Assembly (NCBI GenBank): GCA_004299095.1 | Contig: SCQQ01000046.1 | Location: 1-36,918, forward strand | From: Burkholderiaceae bacterium | Lineage (GTDB): Bacteria; Pseudomonadota; Gammaproteobacteria; Burkholderiales; Burkholderiaceae_C | DNA length: 36,918 bases | Reading direction: 5' to 3' | Shown: positions 9,578-18,813 of the stretch, one piece after another | Layout: each line of letters opens with the position of its first letter | How positions within the stretch are numbered: position 1 is the first letter of the stretch | Made by a program: the position numbers and the translations under genes | Notes under the pieces: model-generated | Told to the model about the DNA's origin: nothing | Seen by the model: the letters and a program-made list of their open reading frames with translations, nothing else | Databases searched by the model: none

Positions 9578-11278
9578 TCAAGCCACCGTGGCGCCGGCTT
9601 TCACTTCGGCATCGCGTAACTTGCGGCGCAGTACTTTGCCCACGGCCGACTTGGGCAATTCGGTGCGAAATTCGATCACGTGTGGCCGCTTGTAGCCGGT
9701 GAGGCGTTCCTTGCACCAGGCGCGCACCGCGTCTTCGGTCAGGTTGGGGTCTTTCCTGACGATCACGACCTTGACTGCTTCGCCGGATTTCTCGTCCGGG
9801 ATGCCGATCGCGCCGACTTCCAGCACGCCGGGCATGGCCGCGACCACGTCTTCGATTTCGTTCGGGTAGACGTTGAAGCCGCTCACCAGGATCATGTCTT
9901 TCTTGCGATCGACGATGCGCGTGAAGCCGCGCTCGTCCATGACGCCGATGTCGCCGGTCTTGAAATAACCGTCGGCCGTCATGACCTTGGCGGTCTCATC
10001 GGGGCGCTGCCAGTAGCCCGTCATGACTTGCGGGCCCTTGAGGGCGATTTCACCCGGTTGCCCGAGCGGCACTTCGCTGCCGTCGTCGGCCAGGATCTTG
10101 AGGTAGGTGCTGGGCAGCGGCAGGCCGATGGTGCCGGTGAATTCCTTGGAGTTGACCAGGTTGCAGGTGGCCGATGGACTGGTTTCCGACAGGCCGTAGC
10201 CTTCGCAAATCGGCGAGCCGGTCTTGTCTAGCCAGAGCTTGGCGACCGCACTTTGCACCGCCATGCCGCCGCCCACGGACACACGCAGGTGGCTCCAGTC
10301 CACGGTATTGAAGTCGGGGTCGTGCGCCAGGCCGTTGAACAGCGTGTTGACGGCCGGGAAGCTGTGGAACGTTTCTTTTGAGAGCTCTTTCAGCGTGGCT
10401 TTCAAGTCGCGCGGATTGGGAATCAGGATGAGTTTCCCGCCGGTGCGCAACGCCAGCATCATGCACACCGTGAACGCGAAGATGTGATAAAGCGGCAGCG
10501 CACACACCGTGGTCGGCTGCTCGGCTGCGGGGATCGCGTCCATTACCAGCCGATTCCACGCTTCCGACTGCAGCACGTTGGCCACGATGTTGCGCTGCAG
10601 CAGCGTGGCGCCCTTGGGTACGCCGGTGGTGCCGCCGGTGTACTGCAGCACGGCGACGTCGTCGGGTTTGATGGCGGGCGCGGCAAAAGGCGCTTTCTGG
10701 CCCTGGGCCAGCGCATCGTTGTAACGAACGGCGCCCGGCAGCGCGTAGCTTGGCACCATTTTCTTCACGTTGCGTACGACGAAATTGACCAGTTGCCCCT
10801 TGAGGAAACCGAGTTCATCGCCCATAGCCGCCAGCACCACGTGCTTGATTGCTGTTTTGGCGATGCACTGTTGCAGCGTGACCGCGAAGTTCTCCAGGAT
10901 GACGATGGCTTTGGCGTTCGAATCGGCCAGTTGGTGCTCCAGCTCAGGCGCGGTGTAGAGCGGATTCACGTTGACCACGACCAGTCCGGCGCGCAACACC
11001 GCGGCCACCGCCACCGGATATTGCGGCACGTTCGGCATCATCAGGGCCACGCGGTCGCCGTGCGCCAGGCCCAGGCTCTGGAAGTATGCGGCCAGCGCGC
11101 GACTGTGATCGTCGGCTTGGCGAAAGGTCATGCTTTCGCCCATGAAGGTGTAGGCCGGCCGGTCGGCGTAGGTCGTGAAGCCGGCTTCGATCAGCGCCGC
11201 CAGCGACGGGTAGGACGACGCGTCGATATCGGCCGGTACCCCTTCGGGGTATTGATTGAGCCAAATCCGCTCGGTCAT
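9578..11278 (-). CDS. fadD: Long-chain fatty acid-CoA ligase
   Basis: An AMP-forming acyl-CoA synthetase of 566 residues that activates fatty acids for beta-oxidation or lipid synthesis, usually membrane-associated. The ATP/AMP motif YTGGTTGVPKGATL is clear. The later motifs GYGLSETSP, YFKTGDIGVMDERGF and DRKKDMILVSGFNVYPNEIE are in family order, and the C-terminal catalytic lysine region LPKSAVGKVLRRKL is intact. The ATG at 11278 is chosen because AGGAGGAG lies 6-8 bp upstream and MTERIWLNQYP is a usual start; the frame is open 55 codons further upstream without support. The substrate chain length cannot be read from sequence. Confidence 0.92.
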   Translation of the reverse strand: MTERIWLNQYPEGVPADIDASSYPSLAALIEAGFTTYADRPAYTFMGESMTFRQADDHSRALAAYFQSLGLAHGDRVALMMPNVPQYPVAVAAVLRAGLVVVNVNPLYTAPELEHQLADSNAKAIVILENFAVTLQQCIAKTAIKHVVLAAMGDELGFLKGQLVNFVVRNVKKMVPSYALPGAVRYNDALAQGQKAPFAAPAIKPDDVAVLQYTGGTTGVPKGATLLQRNIVANVLQSEAWNRLVMDAIPAAEQPTTVCALPLYHIFAFTVCMMLALRTGGKLILIPNPRDLKATLKELSKETFHSFPAVNTLFNGLAHDPDFNTVDWSHLRVSVGGGMAVQSAVAKLWLDKTGSPICEGYGLSETSPSATCNLVNSKEFTGTIGLPLPSTYLKILADDGSEVPLGQPGEIALKGPQVMTGYWQRPDETAKVMTADGYFKTGDIGVMDERGFTRIVDRKKDMILVSGFNVYPNEIEDVVAAMPGVLEVGAIGIPDEKSGEAVKVVIVRKDPNLTEDAVRAWCKERLTGYKRPHVIEFRTELPKSAVGKVLRRKLRDAEVKAGATVA

Positions 11279-11352
11279 GTCGGTCTCCTCCTGTGAAAGC
11301 TTCGAATGTCGGGCTATTTTGACGGAACGCGGCGCACTCGCACTCGCGCCAT

Positions 11353-11380
11353 AAAAAAAGCGAGGTCGCAGGGCCTCGCT
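11353..11380 (-). terminator. Intrinsic terminator after pntB
   Basis: On the minus strand AGCGAGG, an 8-base loop and CCTCGCT are followed at once by seven Ts (A-run at 11353-11359 on the plus strand). It lies 20 bp after the pntB stop and before fadD, so it should end the pnt transcript and insulate fadD from it. Confidence 0.85.
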
Positions 11381-11399
11381 CAATGGGCATGTCCGGGCG

Positions 11400-12821
11400 C
11401 TACTCGATCGCCTTGGTGATGTCTTCCACCACTTTTTTGGCATCGCCGAACACCATCATGGTCTTGTCCATGTAGAACAGTTCATTGTCAAGGCCGGCGT
11501 AGCCCGTCGCCATGGTGCGCTTGTTCACGATCACCGAGCGCGCCTTGTAAGCCTCAAGAATGGGCATGCCGTAAATCGGACTGCCTTTTTGCAGCGCCGC
11601 CGGATTCACCACGTCATTGGCGCCCAGGACCATGGCCACGTCGGCCTGCTGGAATTCGGGGTTGATGTCGTCCATTTCGAACACCTGGTCGTATGGCACT
11701 TCGGCTTCGGCCAGCAGCACGTTCATGTGCCCCGGCATGCGGCCCGCGACCGGATGGATGGCGTATTTCACGTCGATACCCTTGGCGGTGAGCTTGGCCA
11801 CCATGTCTTTCACGGCGTGCTGCGCGCGCGCCACGGCCAGGCCGTAGCCAGGGACGATGATCACGCTGTCGGCGTTGCTCAGCATGAACGCCACGTCGTC
11901 GGGGCTACCCTGCTTGACCGGGCGCTGTTCCTTGTCGCCCGTGTCGGTCGCGGTCTCGCCGCCGAAGCCGCCCAGGATCACGCTCAGGAACGCGCGGTTC
12001 ATGGCCTTGCACATGATGTACGACAGGATGGCGCCGGACGATCCGACCAGCGAGCCGGCGATGATCAGCATGCTGTTTTCCAGCGAAAAGCCGATGCCCG
12101 CCGCCGCCCATCCGGAATAGCTGTTCAGCATGGAGATCACCACCGGCATGTCGGCGCCGCCGATGGCGATGATGAGCGTGACGCCGATCACGAAGCCGAG
12201 CACGCAGATCAGGAAGAACGCCAGGCCGCTCTGCGAGTGCCAGAACGCATAGAGCAGCAGCAACGCGGCCACGGCCATCGCCAGGTTGAGCCAGTGCTGG
12301 CCGGGATACACCACGGGACGGCCCTGGAACAGGCGGAACTTGCTTTTGCCCGAGAGCTTGCCCCAAGCGATCACGGAGCCAGTGAACGTGACGGCGCCGA
12401 TGAACGCGCCGAGGCCCAGCTCGATCCGGTTGCCGCGCGGAATGACGGTGTCGCCCAGGTCTTTCACGATGCCGAGCGCCGACGGCTCGATCACCGTGGC
12501 CGCAGCGATGCACACCGCAGCCAAGCCAATCATGCTGTGGAAAAACGCGATCAGCTCGGGCATTTGCGTCATTTGCACCGTGCGCGCTCGCCATGTGCCG
12601 TAGCCGCCGCCGATGACGAGTCCCAGCAGCACCCAGGCGAGGCCCGCGCCGGAGCCGTGCTCGATGATCAGCGCCGCGGTGGTGATCACCGCCAGCGCCA
12701 TGCCGATCATGCCGAAGTAGTTGCCGCGCACCGCCGTGGTCGGGTGCGACAGCCCTTTCAGGGCGTGGATGAAGCAGATGCTGGCGACGAGGTACAGCAG
12801 CGTGACGAGATTCATGCTCAT
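11400..12821 (-). CDS. pntB: NAD(P) transhydrogenase subunit beta
   Basis: The 473-residue membrane subunit of proton-translocating transhydrogenase. It contributes most of the membrane helices (domain II) and the NADP(H)-binding domain III. About eight or nine hydrophobic helices fill the first 270 residues. Domain III begins near 310 with the NADP site GYGLAVARAQ at 325-334 and includes GRMPGHMNVLLAEA and the VLGANDVVNPAA run. A strong Shine-Dalgarno AAGGAGA overlaps the end of the preceding gene, supporting the ATG at 12821. It is the last gene of the three-gene pnt operon, with an intrinsic terminator downstream. Confidence 0.97.
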   Translation of the reverse strand: MSMNLVTLLYLVASICFIHALKGLSHPTTAVRGNYFGMIGMALAVITTAALIIEHGSGAGLAWVLLGLVIGGGYGTWRARTVQMTQMPELIAFFHSMIGLAAVCIAAATVIEPSALGIVKDLGDTVIPRGNRIELGLGAFIGAVTFTGSVIAWGKLSGKSKFRLFQGRPVVYPGQHWLNLAMAVAALLLLYAFWHSQSGLAFFLICVLGFVIGVTLIIAIGGADMPVVISMLNSYSGWAAAGIGFSLENSMLIIAGSLVGSSGAILSYIMCKAMNRAFLSVILGGFGGETATDTGDKEQRPVKQGSPDDVAFMLSNADSVIIVPGYGLAVARAQHAVKDMVAKLTAKGIDVKYAIHPVAGRMPGHMNVLLAEAEVPYDQVFEMDDINPEFQQADVAMVLGANDVVNPAALQKGSPIYGMPILEAYKARSVIVNKRTMATGYAGLDNELFYMDKTMMVFGDAKKVVEDITKAIE

Positions 12822-12833
12822 GCTGGTCTCTCC

Positions 12834-13154
12834 TTATTTCTGGGCGGCGCCGGCGGCGGCCGGGCGCTCTTTTTTCTTGAACATTTCCAGCATGCGCAGC
12901 GTGACCAGAAAGCCGCCAAAAATGTTCACGCCCGCCAGCCCCACCGCGATCACGCCGAGCACGGTGGCGAAGAAGCCGTGCGTTTGCGCCGCGGCCAGCA
13001 TGGCGCCGACCACGACGATGGCCGAGACCGCGTTGGTCACGGCCAAGAGCGGCGTGTGCAGCGCCGGCGTGACGGTCCAGACCACGTGGTAGCCCACGTA
13101 GATCGCGAGCACGAAGATGATGATGTTGATGACGGTAAGCGATACGGCTTCCAT
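12834..13154 (-). CDS. pntAB: NAD(P) transhydrogenase subunit alpha, membrane part
   Basis: A 106-residue membrane protein corresponding to the C-terminal membrane portion of E. coli PntA. It shows three hydrophobic helices, with the characteristic [19 protein letters not shown] segment and a loop [15 protein letters not shown]. It ends in a charged, alanine-rich tail. GAGGAAAC precedes the start. Splitting the alpha subunit into two polypeptides is common in many bacteria, including Burkholderiales. It is separated by 12 bp from pntB and 34 bp from the soluble alpha subunit. Confidence 0.95.
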   Translation of the reverse strand: MEAVSLTVINIIIFVLAIYVGYHVVWTVTPALHTPLLAVTNAVSAIVVVGAMLAAAQTHGFFATVLGVIAVGLAGVNIFGGFLVTLRMLEMFKKKERPAAAGAAQK

Positions 13155-13188
13155 GGCGTTTCCTCGGTGAATTCCGCTTGACTTCGGG

Positions 13189-14352
13189 CTACTTCTTGTG
13201 CGTGAGCGCGCCCTGATGGGTCATCAGGCAGGCGGCGACGATGTCGTCTTCGGGGTCGATCGTGAACGTGGCGGGCGGCTGGTCCTTGGCCGCAGACGGC
13301 AGCACCAGCTTCAGGAAATCGAGCACGTTGCGCGCGTACAGCGCCGACGCATCGGTGGCCACCAGCGCAGCCAGGTTGGTTTCGCCCACGATCGTCACGC
13401 CGTGCTTCACCACGGTTTTGCCGGCTTCGGTGAGCGGGCAGTTGCCGCCCACCGTGCCATCGGCGTTGGCCGCCCCTTGACCTGCCGCCATGTCGATGAT
13501 GACCGAGCCGGGCTTCATGCTCTGCACCATCTCCGGCGTGATCAGCACCGGCGCGGTGCGTCCGGGAATGAGGGCGGTGGAAACCACCACGTCGGCCTGC
13601 GCCACGCGCTTGGCCACTTCGACGTTCTGGCGATCAAGCCAGCTTTGCGGCATCGGCCGGGCGTAGCCGCCCACGCCTTCGGCCGCTTCCTTCTCTTCCG
13701 CGGTTTCATATGGCACGTCGATGAATTTGGCGCCCAGCGATTCGATTTGCTCTTTCACGCTGGGGCGCACGTCGCTGGCTTCGATCACCGCGCCCAAGCG
13801 CTTCGCCGTGGCAATCGCCTGCAGCCCGGCCACGCCCACACCCAGGATTACCACGCGCGCCGCTTTCACGGTGCCGGCCGCGGTCATCAGCATCGGGAAG
13901 AATTTCTGGTAGCGGTCGGCGGCGATGATCACGGCCTTGTAGCCGGCGATGTTGGCCTGGCTGGAGCGCACGTCCATGCTCTGCGCGCGCGTCGTGCGCG
14001 GCGCAGCTTCCAGCGCGAAGCCGGTGATTTGCGCCCCGGCCAGGCGTTCCAGCCCGGCGGCGTCGAACGGTTCCAGCATGCCGACCAGCACCGTGCCGGC
14101 CTTCATCTGGCCCACTTCCGCGGCCGTCGGCGCGCGCACTTTCAGCACCATTTCGGTGCCCCACGCAGCGGCGGCGTCGACCACTTCGGCGCCGGCTTCG
14201 CGCAAGGCGTCGTCGGTGATGTGGGCGCCGGTGCCGGCTCCTGCCTGGACTCGGACCTGGTGACCTTGCTTGACGAGTTTCTTGATGGTTTCGGGCGTGG
14301 CGGCAACCCGGCTCTCGCCTGCTATCGTTTCTGCGGGGACTCCAATGAGCAT
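13189..14352 (-). CDS. pntAA: NAD(P) transhydrogenase subunit alpha, NAD-binding part
   Basis: The soluble domain I of transhydrogenase, 387 residues. It binds NAD(H) and passes hydride to the NADP site of the beta subunit, driven by the proton gradient. The start [23 protein letters not shown] is typical of the alanine dehydrogenase/PntA family. A dinucleotide fold [18 protein letters not shown] begins at 171. The mobile-loop region includes [18 protein letters not shown]. The ATG at 14352 follows AGGAGAAG and is preferred over an upstream open extension of 69 codons. First gene of the pnt operon. Confidence 0.95.
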   Translation of the reverse strand: MLIGVPAETIAGESRVAATPETIKKLVKQGHQVRVQAGAGTGAHITDDALREAGAEVVDAAAAWGTEMVLKVRAPTAAEVGQMKAGTVLVGMLEPFDAAGLERLAGAQITGFALEAAPRTTRAQSMDVRSSQANIAGYKAVIIAADRYQKFFPMLMTAAGTVKAARVVILGVGVAGLQAIATAKRLGAVIEASDVRPSVKEQIESLGAKFIDVPYETAEEKEAAEGVGGYARPMPQSWLDRQNVEVAKRVAQADVVVSTALIPGRTAPVLITPEMVQSMKPGSVIIDMAAGQGAANADGTVGGNCPLTEAGKTVVKHGVTIVGETNLAALVATDASALYARNVLDFLKLVLPSAAKDQPPATFTIDPEDDIVAACLMTHQGALTHKK

Positions 14353-14591
14353 GGGCTCTTCTCCTGGTTCAACTCGGGCGAGGGTGCGCGGTGGTCGGCC
14401 ATCCGGTGTTGACGACGCCTCTTGGGGGTGCCGGCGTCCGATAGTGCTGGGCCCGCCGGCGCCACGGTCGCGCGGGGCCGGCACGGGATGCCGCTTTCCC
14501 AAGGCGCCTGATTCTAAGGGTTCGCGTTGACCGCAAACCGTGGTCAGGGCGCGCCGCATGCAATCGGGCGGCTCGCGCCACCAGACCGAAA

Positions 14592-15359
14592 ATGCACGCC
14601 ATGTTCGATTTGTCCACCTGGGTGTTGTTGTCGCTGGCCGGCTTTGGCGCGGGCGTTTTGAACGCGGTGGCCGGCGGCGGCACCTTCCTGACTTTTCCGG
14701 TGCTGGTCTGGGCCGGCATTCCGCCCATTCCGGCCAATGCCACCAGTGCGCTCGCCGTGTGCCCTGGCTATTTCGGCAGCGTGGCCGGCTTCCGGCAGGA
14801 ATTGGCGGCGCTGCCGCGGCGCTTGCTGGCGCGCGAGATGGCGGTGAGTGCGATCGGCGGGATTGCCGGCGCCTTGCTGCTGCTGGTCACGCCGTCCAAG
14901 GTGTTCGACGGGGTGGTCCCGTGGCTCTTGTTGGTGGCGACCGTGTTGTTCGCCATCGGCCCCTGGCTGGTGCGATCGGCGGGATCGGGCGGCGGGCTGG
15001 CGCGCTGGCGCCTGCCGGGGCTGCTGGCGTGCACCACGTACGGCGGCTATTTCAACGGCGGGGTCGGCATCCTGCTAATGGCGTGGTATTTGCTGGTGGG
15101 CGAGCAGCGCCTCAACACCGTGAATGCGCTCAAGAATTTGAATTCAACCGTGCTCTCGGTGGTGTCGGTGGCGGCTTACGTGATCGGCGGCGCCATTGTC
15201 TGGCTGCCGGCCGTGGTGATGGCGGTGTTCTCGGTTTTCGGCGGTCTGCTGGGCGCGCGCCTGGCCAAATGGCTGCCCGCGTTCTGGGTGCGCGCAGCCG
15301 TGATCGCCACCGGTCTCGTCATGAGCGCGGTATTTTTCGTGCGCGCGTACTCCGGCTAA
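14592..15359 (+). CDS. TSUP (TauE/SafE) family permease
   Basis: A 255-residue inner-membrane protein with about eight hydrophobic segments and the two-repeat organisation of the sulfite exporter TauE/SafE family. The first repeat opens GFGAGVLNAVAGGGTFLTFP and the second has TYGGYFNGGVGILLMAWYLL, both typical of TSUP. Family members move small sulfur- or organic acid anions; the substrate here is unknown. A second start at 14601 (MFDLSTW) is equally possible. It is divergent from pntAA and convergent with the carboxypeptidase gene. A paralogue of the same family lies at 28092-28850. Confidence 0.88.
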   Translation: MHAMFDLSTWVLLSLAGFGAGVLNAVAGGGTFLTFPVLVWAGIPPIPANATSALAVCPGYFGSVAGFRQELAALPRRLLAREMAVSAIGGIAGALLLLVTPSKVFDGVVPWLLLVATVLFAIGPWLVRSAGSGGGLARWRLPGLLACTTYGGYFNGGVGILLMAWYLLVGEQRLNTVNALKNLNSTVLSVVSVAAYVIGGAIVWLPAVVMAVFSVFGGLLGARLAKWLPAFWVRAAVIATGLVMSAVFFVRAYSG

Positions 15360-15373
15360 GCCCCACCTGAGTC

Positions 15374-15391
15374 GGGGTCATTATCGACCCC
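15374..15391. other. Hairpin between convergent genes
   Basis: GGGGTC and GACCCC form a 6-bp stem around ATTATC, in the 59-bp gap between the stops of the TSUP permease and the carboxypeptidase. No T-run is present on either strand, so termination is only a possibility. Confidence 0.3.
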
Positions 15392-15418
15392 ACGATGCCT
15401 GCCGAGCGGACGGGCCAA

Positions 15419-16633
15419 TCAGACCTTCGCGTGAATCCAGAGCCGGATCGCGTCCCAGACACGACTGAAGAAACCGGCTTCGGGCACGTCCTGCAGCACC
15501 ACCAGCGGTACTTCGGCGAGCGCCTGGTCGCCCAGGGAGACTTTCAGCGTGGCCACGGTCTGCCCTTTCTTGTACGGCGCAATCAGCGGGTCCGGGCGCG
15601 CGATTTCGGTCTTGATCTGCTTGGCCTGGCCCGCCGGAACGGAGACCACGATAGGGCCGTTCAGGCGCCCCAGCTTCAGCTCTGACGCGGTGCCTTTCCA
15701 GACACGCGGGCTGGCGGCGGGCGCATCGGCGGCAAACAGTTGCACGTCTTCATATGCGGTGTAGCCCCAGTTCAGCAGCTTTTGCGAATCGGAGGTGCGC
15801 TCGCGGTCACTGTTGGCGTGCAGGAGAACGGCAATGATCTGGCGGCCCTTCAGGTTGGGAAAGTCGCGCTTGGCCGTGGTCACCTGGCAGTAACCGGCGG
15901 CCTGCGTGTGGCCGGTTTTCATGCCGTCCACGGTCGGGTCCAGAAACAGCATGCGGTTGCGGTTGGTGTCGTTGGATTTGGGTGTTCCCGGGTACAGGTA
16001 CTTCTTGATGGCGAAGTACTTGGAATCTTCCGGAAAATCCTTGAGCAGATGCGCGGTGAGCGTCGCCAGATCGCGCGCCGTGGTGACGTGCCCGGCCTCG
16101 GGCAGGCCATCGGGGTTCTTGTAGCTGGTGTTTTTCATGCCGAGCGCTTGGGCCTGCTCGTTCATGAGTTCGACGAAGTGCTGCACCGTGCCGCCCACGC
16201 CTTCGGCCAGCGCCACGGCGGCGTCGTTACCCGACTGCACGATCATGCCCTTGATCAGGTCTTCTACCGGCACTTGCGTATCCACTTGCACGAACATGCG
16301 CGAGCCCGGCGCTTTCCAAGCCTGCTCGCTGATCGGCAGCGTTTGCGTGAGCGTGATCTTCTTGGTGCGCAGCGCGTCGAACACCACGTACGCCGTCATG
16401 AGCTTGGTGAGCGACGCCGGCTCGACCGGGCTGTCGATATCCTTGCCCGCGAGGATCTGGCCTGAGTTCACGTCCATCACCAGATACGAGGGTGCGGCGA
16501 TGTCAGGCGGCTGCGGCAGTTGTATCGCAGGTGCCTTGGGCGCCGGGGCGGCAGCCGGTGTTGCGGCGGCTGTGGCGGTCGCGGCGCCCGCGACGAAAGA
16601 AAGTGTGGCAAGAAGATGGAGTAATCGGCGCAT
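15419..16633 (-). CDS. dacC: D-alanyl-D-alanine carboxypeptidase (PBP5/6 type)
   Basis: A periplasmic low-molecular-weight penicillin-binding protein of 404 residues that trims the terminal D-Ala from peptidoglycan stem peptides. A signal peptide is followed by a 20-residue Ala/Pro-rich linker. The three serine-enzyme motifs are intact: SLTK at 74-77, SGN at 134-136 and KTG at 239-241. The C-terminal PBP5 domain ends in an amphipathic membrane anchor around FFSRVWDAIRLWIHAKV. ATG at 16633 is chosen because it begins the signal peptide. Last gene of the hemJ-led run. Whether dacA or dacC is the better name is arbitrary here. Confidence 0.92.
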   Translation of the reverse strand: MRRLLHLLATLSFVAGAATATAAATPAAAPAPKAPAIQLPQPPDIAAPSYLVMDVNSGQILAGKDIDSPVEPASLTKLMTAYVVFDALRTKKITLTQTLPISEQAWKAPGSRMFVQVDTQVPVEDLIKGMIVQSGNDAAVALAEGVGGTVQHFVELMNEQAQALGMKNTSYKNPDGLPEAGHVTTARDLATLTAHLLKDFPEDSKYFAIKKYLYPGTPKSNDTNRNRMLFLDPTVDGMKTGHTQAAGYCQVTTAKRDFPNLKGRQIIAVLLHANSDRERTSDSQKLLNWGYTAYEDVQLFAADAPAASPRVWKGTASELKLGRLNGPIVVSVPAGQAKQIKTEIARPDPLIAPYKKGQTVATLKVSLGDQALAEVPLVVLQDVPEAGFFSRVWDAIRLWIHAKV

Positions 16634-16671
16634 GAAGATCAGCAGAAGTATTGAAGGGTTCGAGGCGCGTT

Positions 16672-17301
16672 CTAGGCGCCGATATGGTGCATCACCAAGG
16701 TCTTGAGCAGCGCGAGCTGCCCGTGGAAGAAGTGTTCGCAACCGGGCACCACCGTGATCGGCAGACTCTGCGGCCGGGCCCAGTCCAGCACGGTAGCGAG
16801 GCGCACCGTGTCGTCCTGTTCGCCGTGGATGGCCAGCGTCATGTCGCGCAGCGGTTCGGGAACTGGTGTATCGCGCAAATGCTCGGCTGCGGTGCCCACC
16901 AGAACGACGCGTGAGATTGGCCGCCTTGGGTAAAGTTCACCCAGCGCGCGTACGGTCACGAAGGCGCCGAAGGAAAATCCGGCCAGTACCAGCGGTTCGG
17001 AGCCAGCTGCTTCCTCGACCACCGCCAGCAAATCTGCGGTTTCGCCACGCCCTTCGTCGTAGCTGCCGGCGCTGGCGCCCACGCCGCGGTAATTGAAGCG
17101 CGCCGCGCGCCACCCGCGTTCTACGCAAGCCCGGGCAATGGTGTGCACCACCTTGTTGGTCATGGTGCCGCCGAACTGCGGGTGCGGATGCGCGATGACC
17201 GCGGTGCCGAGGGGTTTCGGGAACCGGTCGGGGTCGGGCGTATCGATCAGCCCCTCGATCGCTCCGGCCGGGCCTTTGAATACCGCCTTTTGCGTGCGCA
17301 T
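16672..17301 (-). CDS. Alpha/beta hydrolase
   Basis: A 209-residue serine hydrolase of the type often annotated as alpha/beta superfamily hydrolase of unknown substrate. The oxyanion-side motif AHPHPQFGGTMTNKVV comes early. The nucleophile elbow is GFSFGA with Ser110, and the catalytic histidine is probably in GCEHFFHGQ near the C-terminus. No signal peptide. It lies 38 bp upstream of the carboxypeptidase and 10 bp downstream of the ferredoxin gene, in the same minus-strand run. The biological substrate is unknown. Confidence 0.85.
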   Translation of the reverse strand: MRTQKAVFKGPAGAIEGLIDTPDPDRFPKPLGTAVIAHPHPQFGGTMTNKVVHTIARACVERGWRAARFNYRGVGASAGSYDEGRGETADLLAVVEEAAGSEPLVLAGFSFGAFVTVRALGELYPRRPISRVVLVGTAAEHLRDTPVPEPLRDMTLAIHGEQDDTVRLATVLDWARPQSLPITVVPGCEHFFHGQLALLKTLVMHHIGA

Positions 17302-17311
17302 TCGGGCGACT

Positions 17312-17656
17312 TTACCGGCCCACCTCGGGCGCGAGCAACAAGCGGTCGACGACGCGGCCGTTTTTCAGGTGCGAGTCGATGATTTCATCGATGTCGGCCT
17401 GATCCACGTAGGTGTACCAAACCGCCTCAGGGTAGACCACTGCAACCGGGGCGCCGGAGCAGCGGTTCATGCAGCCCGCTTTGTTGACGCGCACGTTTCC
17501 CGGACCGGCGAGCCCTTCCGCCTTGACGCGCGCCTTGCAGTATTTGTAGGCCGTTTCGGAGCCGTGGTCGGCGCAGCAGTTCTCGCCGTTGGTCCGCTGG
17601 TTCAGGCAGAAGAAGATGTGCCGCTCGTAATACGACGTGGCCGGAATTGCGTTCAT
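17312..17656 (-). CDS. (2Fe-2S) ferredoxin, thioredoxin-like
   Basis: A 114-residue thioredoxin-fold ferredoxin. Cysteines at 17, 27/28, 62 and 66 give the pattern of this family: an early Cys, one about ten residues later, then CxxxC in AGCMNRCSGAP, followed by VVYPEAVWYTYV. It would carry a 2Fe-2S cluster and transfer electrons in the cytosol; the partner is unknown. Its ATG overlaps the stop of the VanZ-like gene by 4 bp, which argues for coupled translation. Proximity to hemJ is suggestive, because HemJ needs an electron acceptor, but that link is inference only. Confidence 0.87.
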   Translation of the reverse strand: MNAIPATSYYERHIFFCLNQRTNGENCCADHGSETAYKYCKARVKAEGLAGPGNVRVNKAGCMNRCSGAPVAVVYPEAVWYTYVDQADIDEIIDSHLKNGRVVDRLLLAPEVGR

Positions 17657-18813
17657 GCGTCAATTTTAGAGAACCGCCAGTTCGACTGCCGCAGCGCGCG
17701 TTGCACGGCAAACACGATCACCGCGTATGGCCAGCCCGCGTTGATCCAGCGCGTCAGCCCGTAGAAATTGACGAACTGCCCCTGTTCCCAGCTTTGCAGT
17801 GTGGTCGCGAAGTAGGGGCTTTGCGAGGCGCCGTTCAGCCAGAAGAGCTGGAGCAGCAGTGCGGCCACCAACAACAGCGCGTAAACCCGGCGCGGCAGCG
17901 ACAGGGCCGCCAGCAACAGCGCGCCCAGCAGCGCCAGCGGCCATCCCACCATGACCGGCGCGGTCACCCAAACCCAGCCGTACTTCGGGCCCCACGCCAG
18001 CGCGGTCGAGAGCGCGGAGATGCCGGTGCCTGCCGCCAGAATCAACAGCACGAGCACGATCTTGTGGCGGCGCCGTGCGCTCGCCATGCAGCCGAGCAGA
18101 CACGGCGCCAGCGCGCCCAGCGCGACGGCGGCCGCTTCCGTCAGCGGCAAGAGCGGCTGCAGCTCGAACTTGCGCAGCGGCAACCAATCGAGGAACGGCG
18201 TGTCGGCGAGCAGCTGCAGCACGTCGGCTTCGAGCTGCTCGAAGACCTGGCCCATGCCGAAAGCCACTGACGTGGGAAACAGCAGGCCCACCAGCCAGAG
18301 CGCGAGCAGCACCAGAATGACGCGCGACCCGGGTACGAACCAGCGCGAGCGCGCCGCGCTCCAGCGTTGCGGCAAACCCAGGCTTTGGCAAATCCAGGCG
18401 ATGGTGGCGCCCAGAATGCCGCCGATCGAATTCAGGCTGAAGTCGACGTTGGACGCCACGCGCGCCGGCATGTAGGACTGCACGCTCTCCATGGTGAAGG
18501 ACAGCAGGATGGCCACGAGGCTTGCCAGCGCAACGGCGAACCGGGTGGATCGGCGCCGCATCAGCGCGAGCGCCAGCAAGAACCCGAACGGCGCGTAACC
18601 GGCCACGTTGACCAGAAAGTCGAATCCCGTCCAATACTTGGGCCAGGGCGCCCACAGGTAGGCCCAGGGAACAATGCCCTGGTTGCGCCAGCCCGTGAAC
18701 GGGTAGAGGCTGGCGTAAACGATCAGCAGCGCATAGAAGCCGACCAGCGGCCATGCGACCGACGGGGCGGGGCGTGATGGGCGGATCGACGCGCTAGAAG
18801 GGTTTGACGACAA
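17653..18813 (-). CDS. VanZ-like membrane protein
   Basis: A 386-residue integral membrane protein. The N-terminal half resembles the VanZ domain (YASLYPFTGWRNQG, then DFLVNVAGYAPFGFLLALAL, and FTMESVQSYMP). The C-terminal half adds about five hydrophobic segments, making it much longer than VanZ itself (about 160 residues). The start is a TTG at 18813, which overlaps the hemJ coding end by 20 bp; no ATG exists in this frame before the first membrane helix, so TTG is the best choice. VanZ gives low-level teicoplanin resistance in enterococci, but nothing shows such a role here. Function unknown. Confidence 0.8.
   Translation of the reverse strand: MSSNPSSASIRPSRPAPSVAWPLVGFYALLIVYASLYPFTGWRNQGIVPWAYLWAPWPKYWTGFDFLVNVAGYAPFGFLLALALMRRRSTRFAVALASLVAILLSFTMESVQSYMPARVASNVDFSLNSIGGILGATIAWICQSLGLPQRWSAARSRWFVPGSRVILVLLALWLVGLLFPTSVAFGMGQVFEQLEADVLQLLADTPFLDWLPLRKFELQPLLPLTEAAAVALGALAPCLLGCMASARRRHKIVLVLLILAAGTGISALSTALAWGPKYGWVWVTAPVMVGWPLALLGALLLAALSLPRRVYALLLVAALLLQLFWLNGASQSPYFATTLQSWEQGQFVNFYGLTRWINAGWPYAVIVFAVQRALRQSNWRFSKIDA

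Noticed and set aside
11589-13181. Plus-strand frame of 530 codons opposite the pnt genes
   Set aside because: His/Arg/Asp-rich shadow spanning two real genes and their junction; no start signal.
17653-18813. Glycopeptide resistance role for the VanZ-like gene
   Set aside because: No vanHAX or other resistance genes nearby, and VanZ-like domains are common in proteins of unrelated or unknown function.
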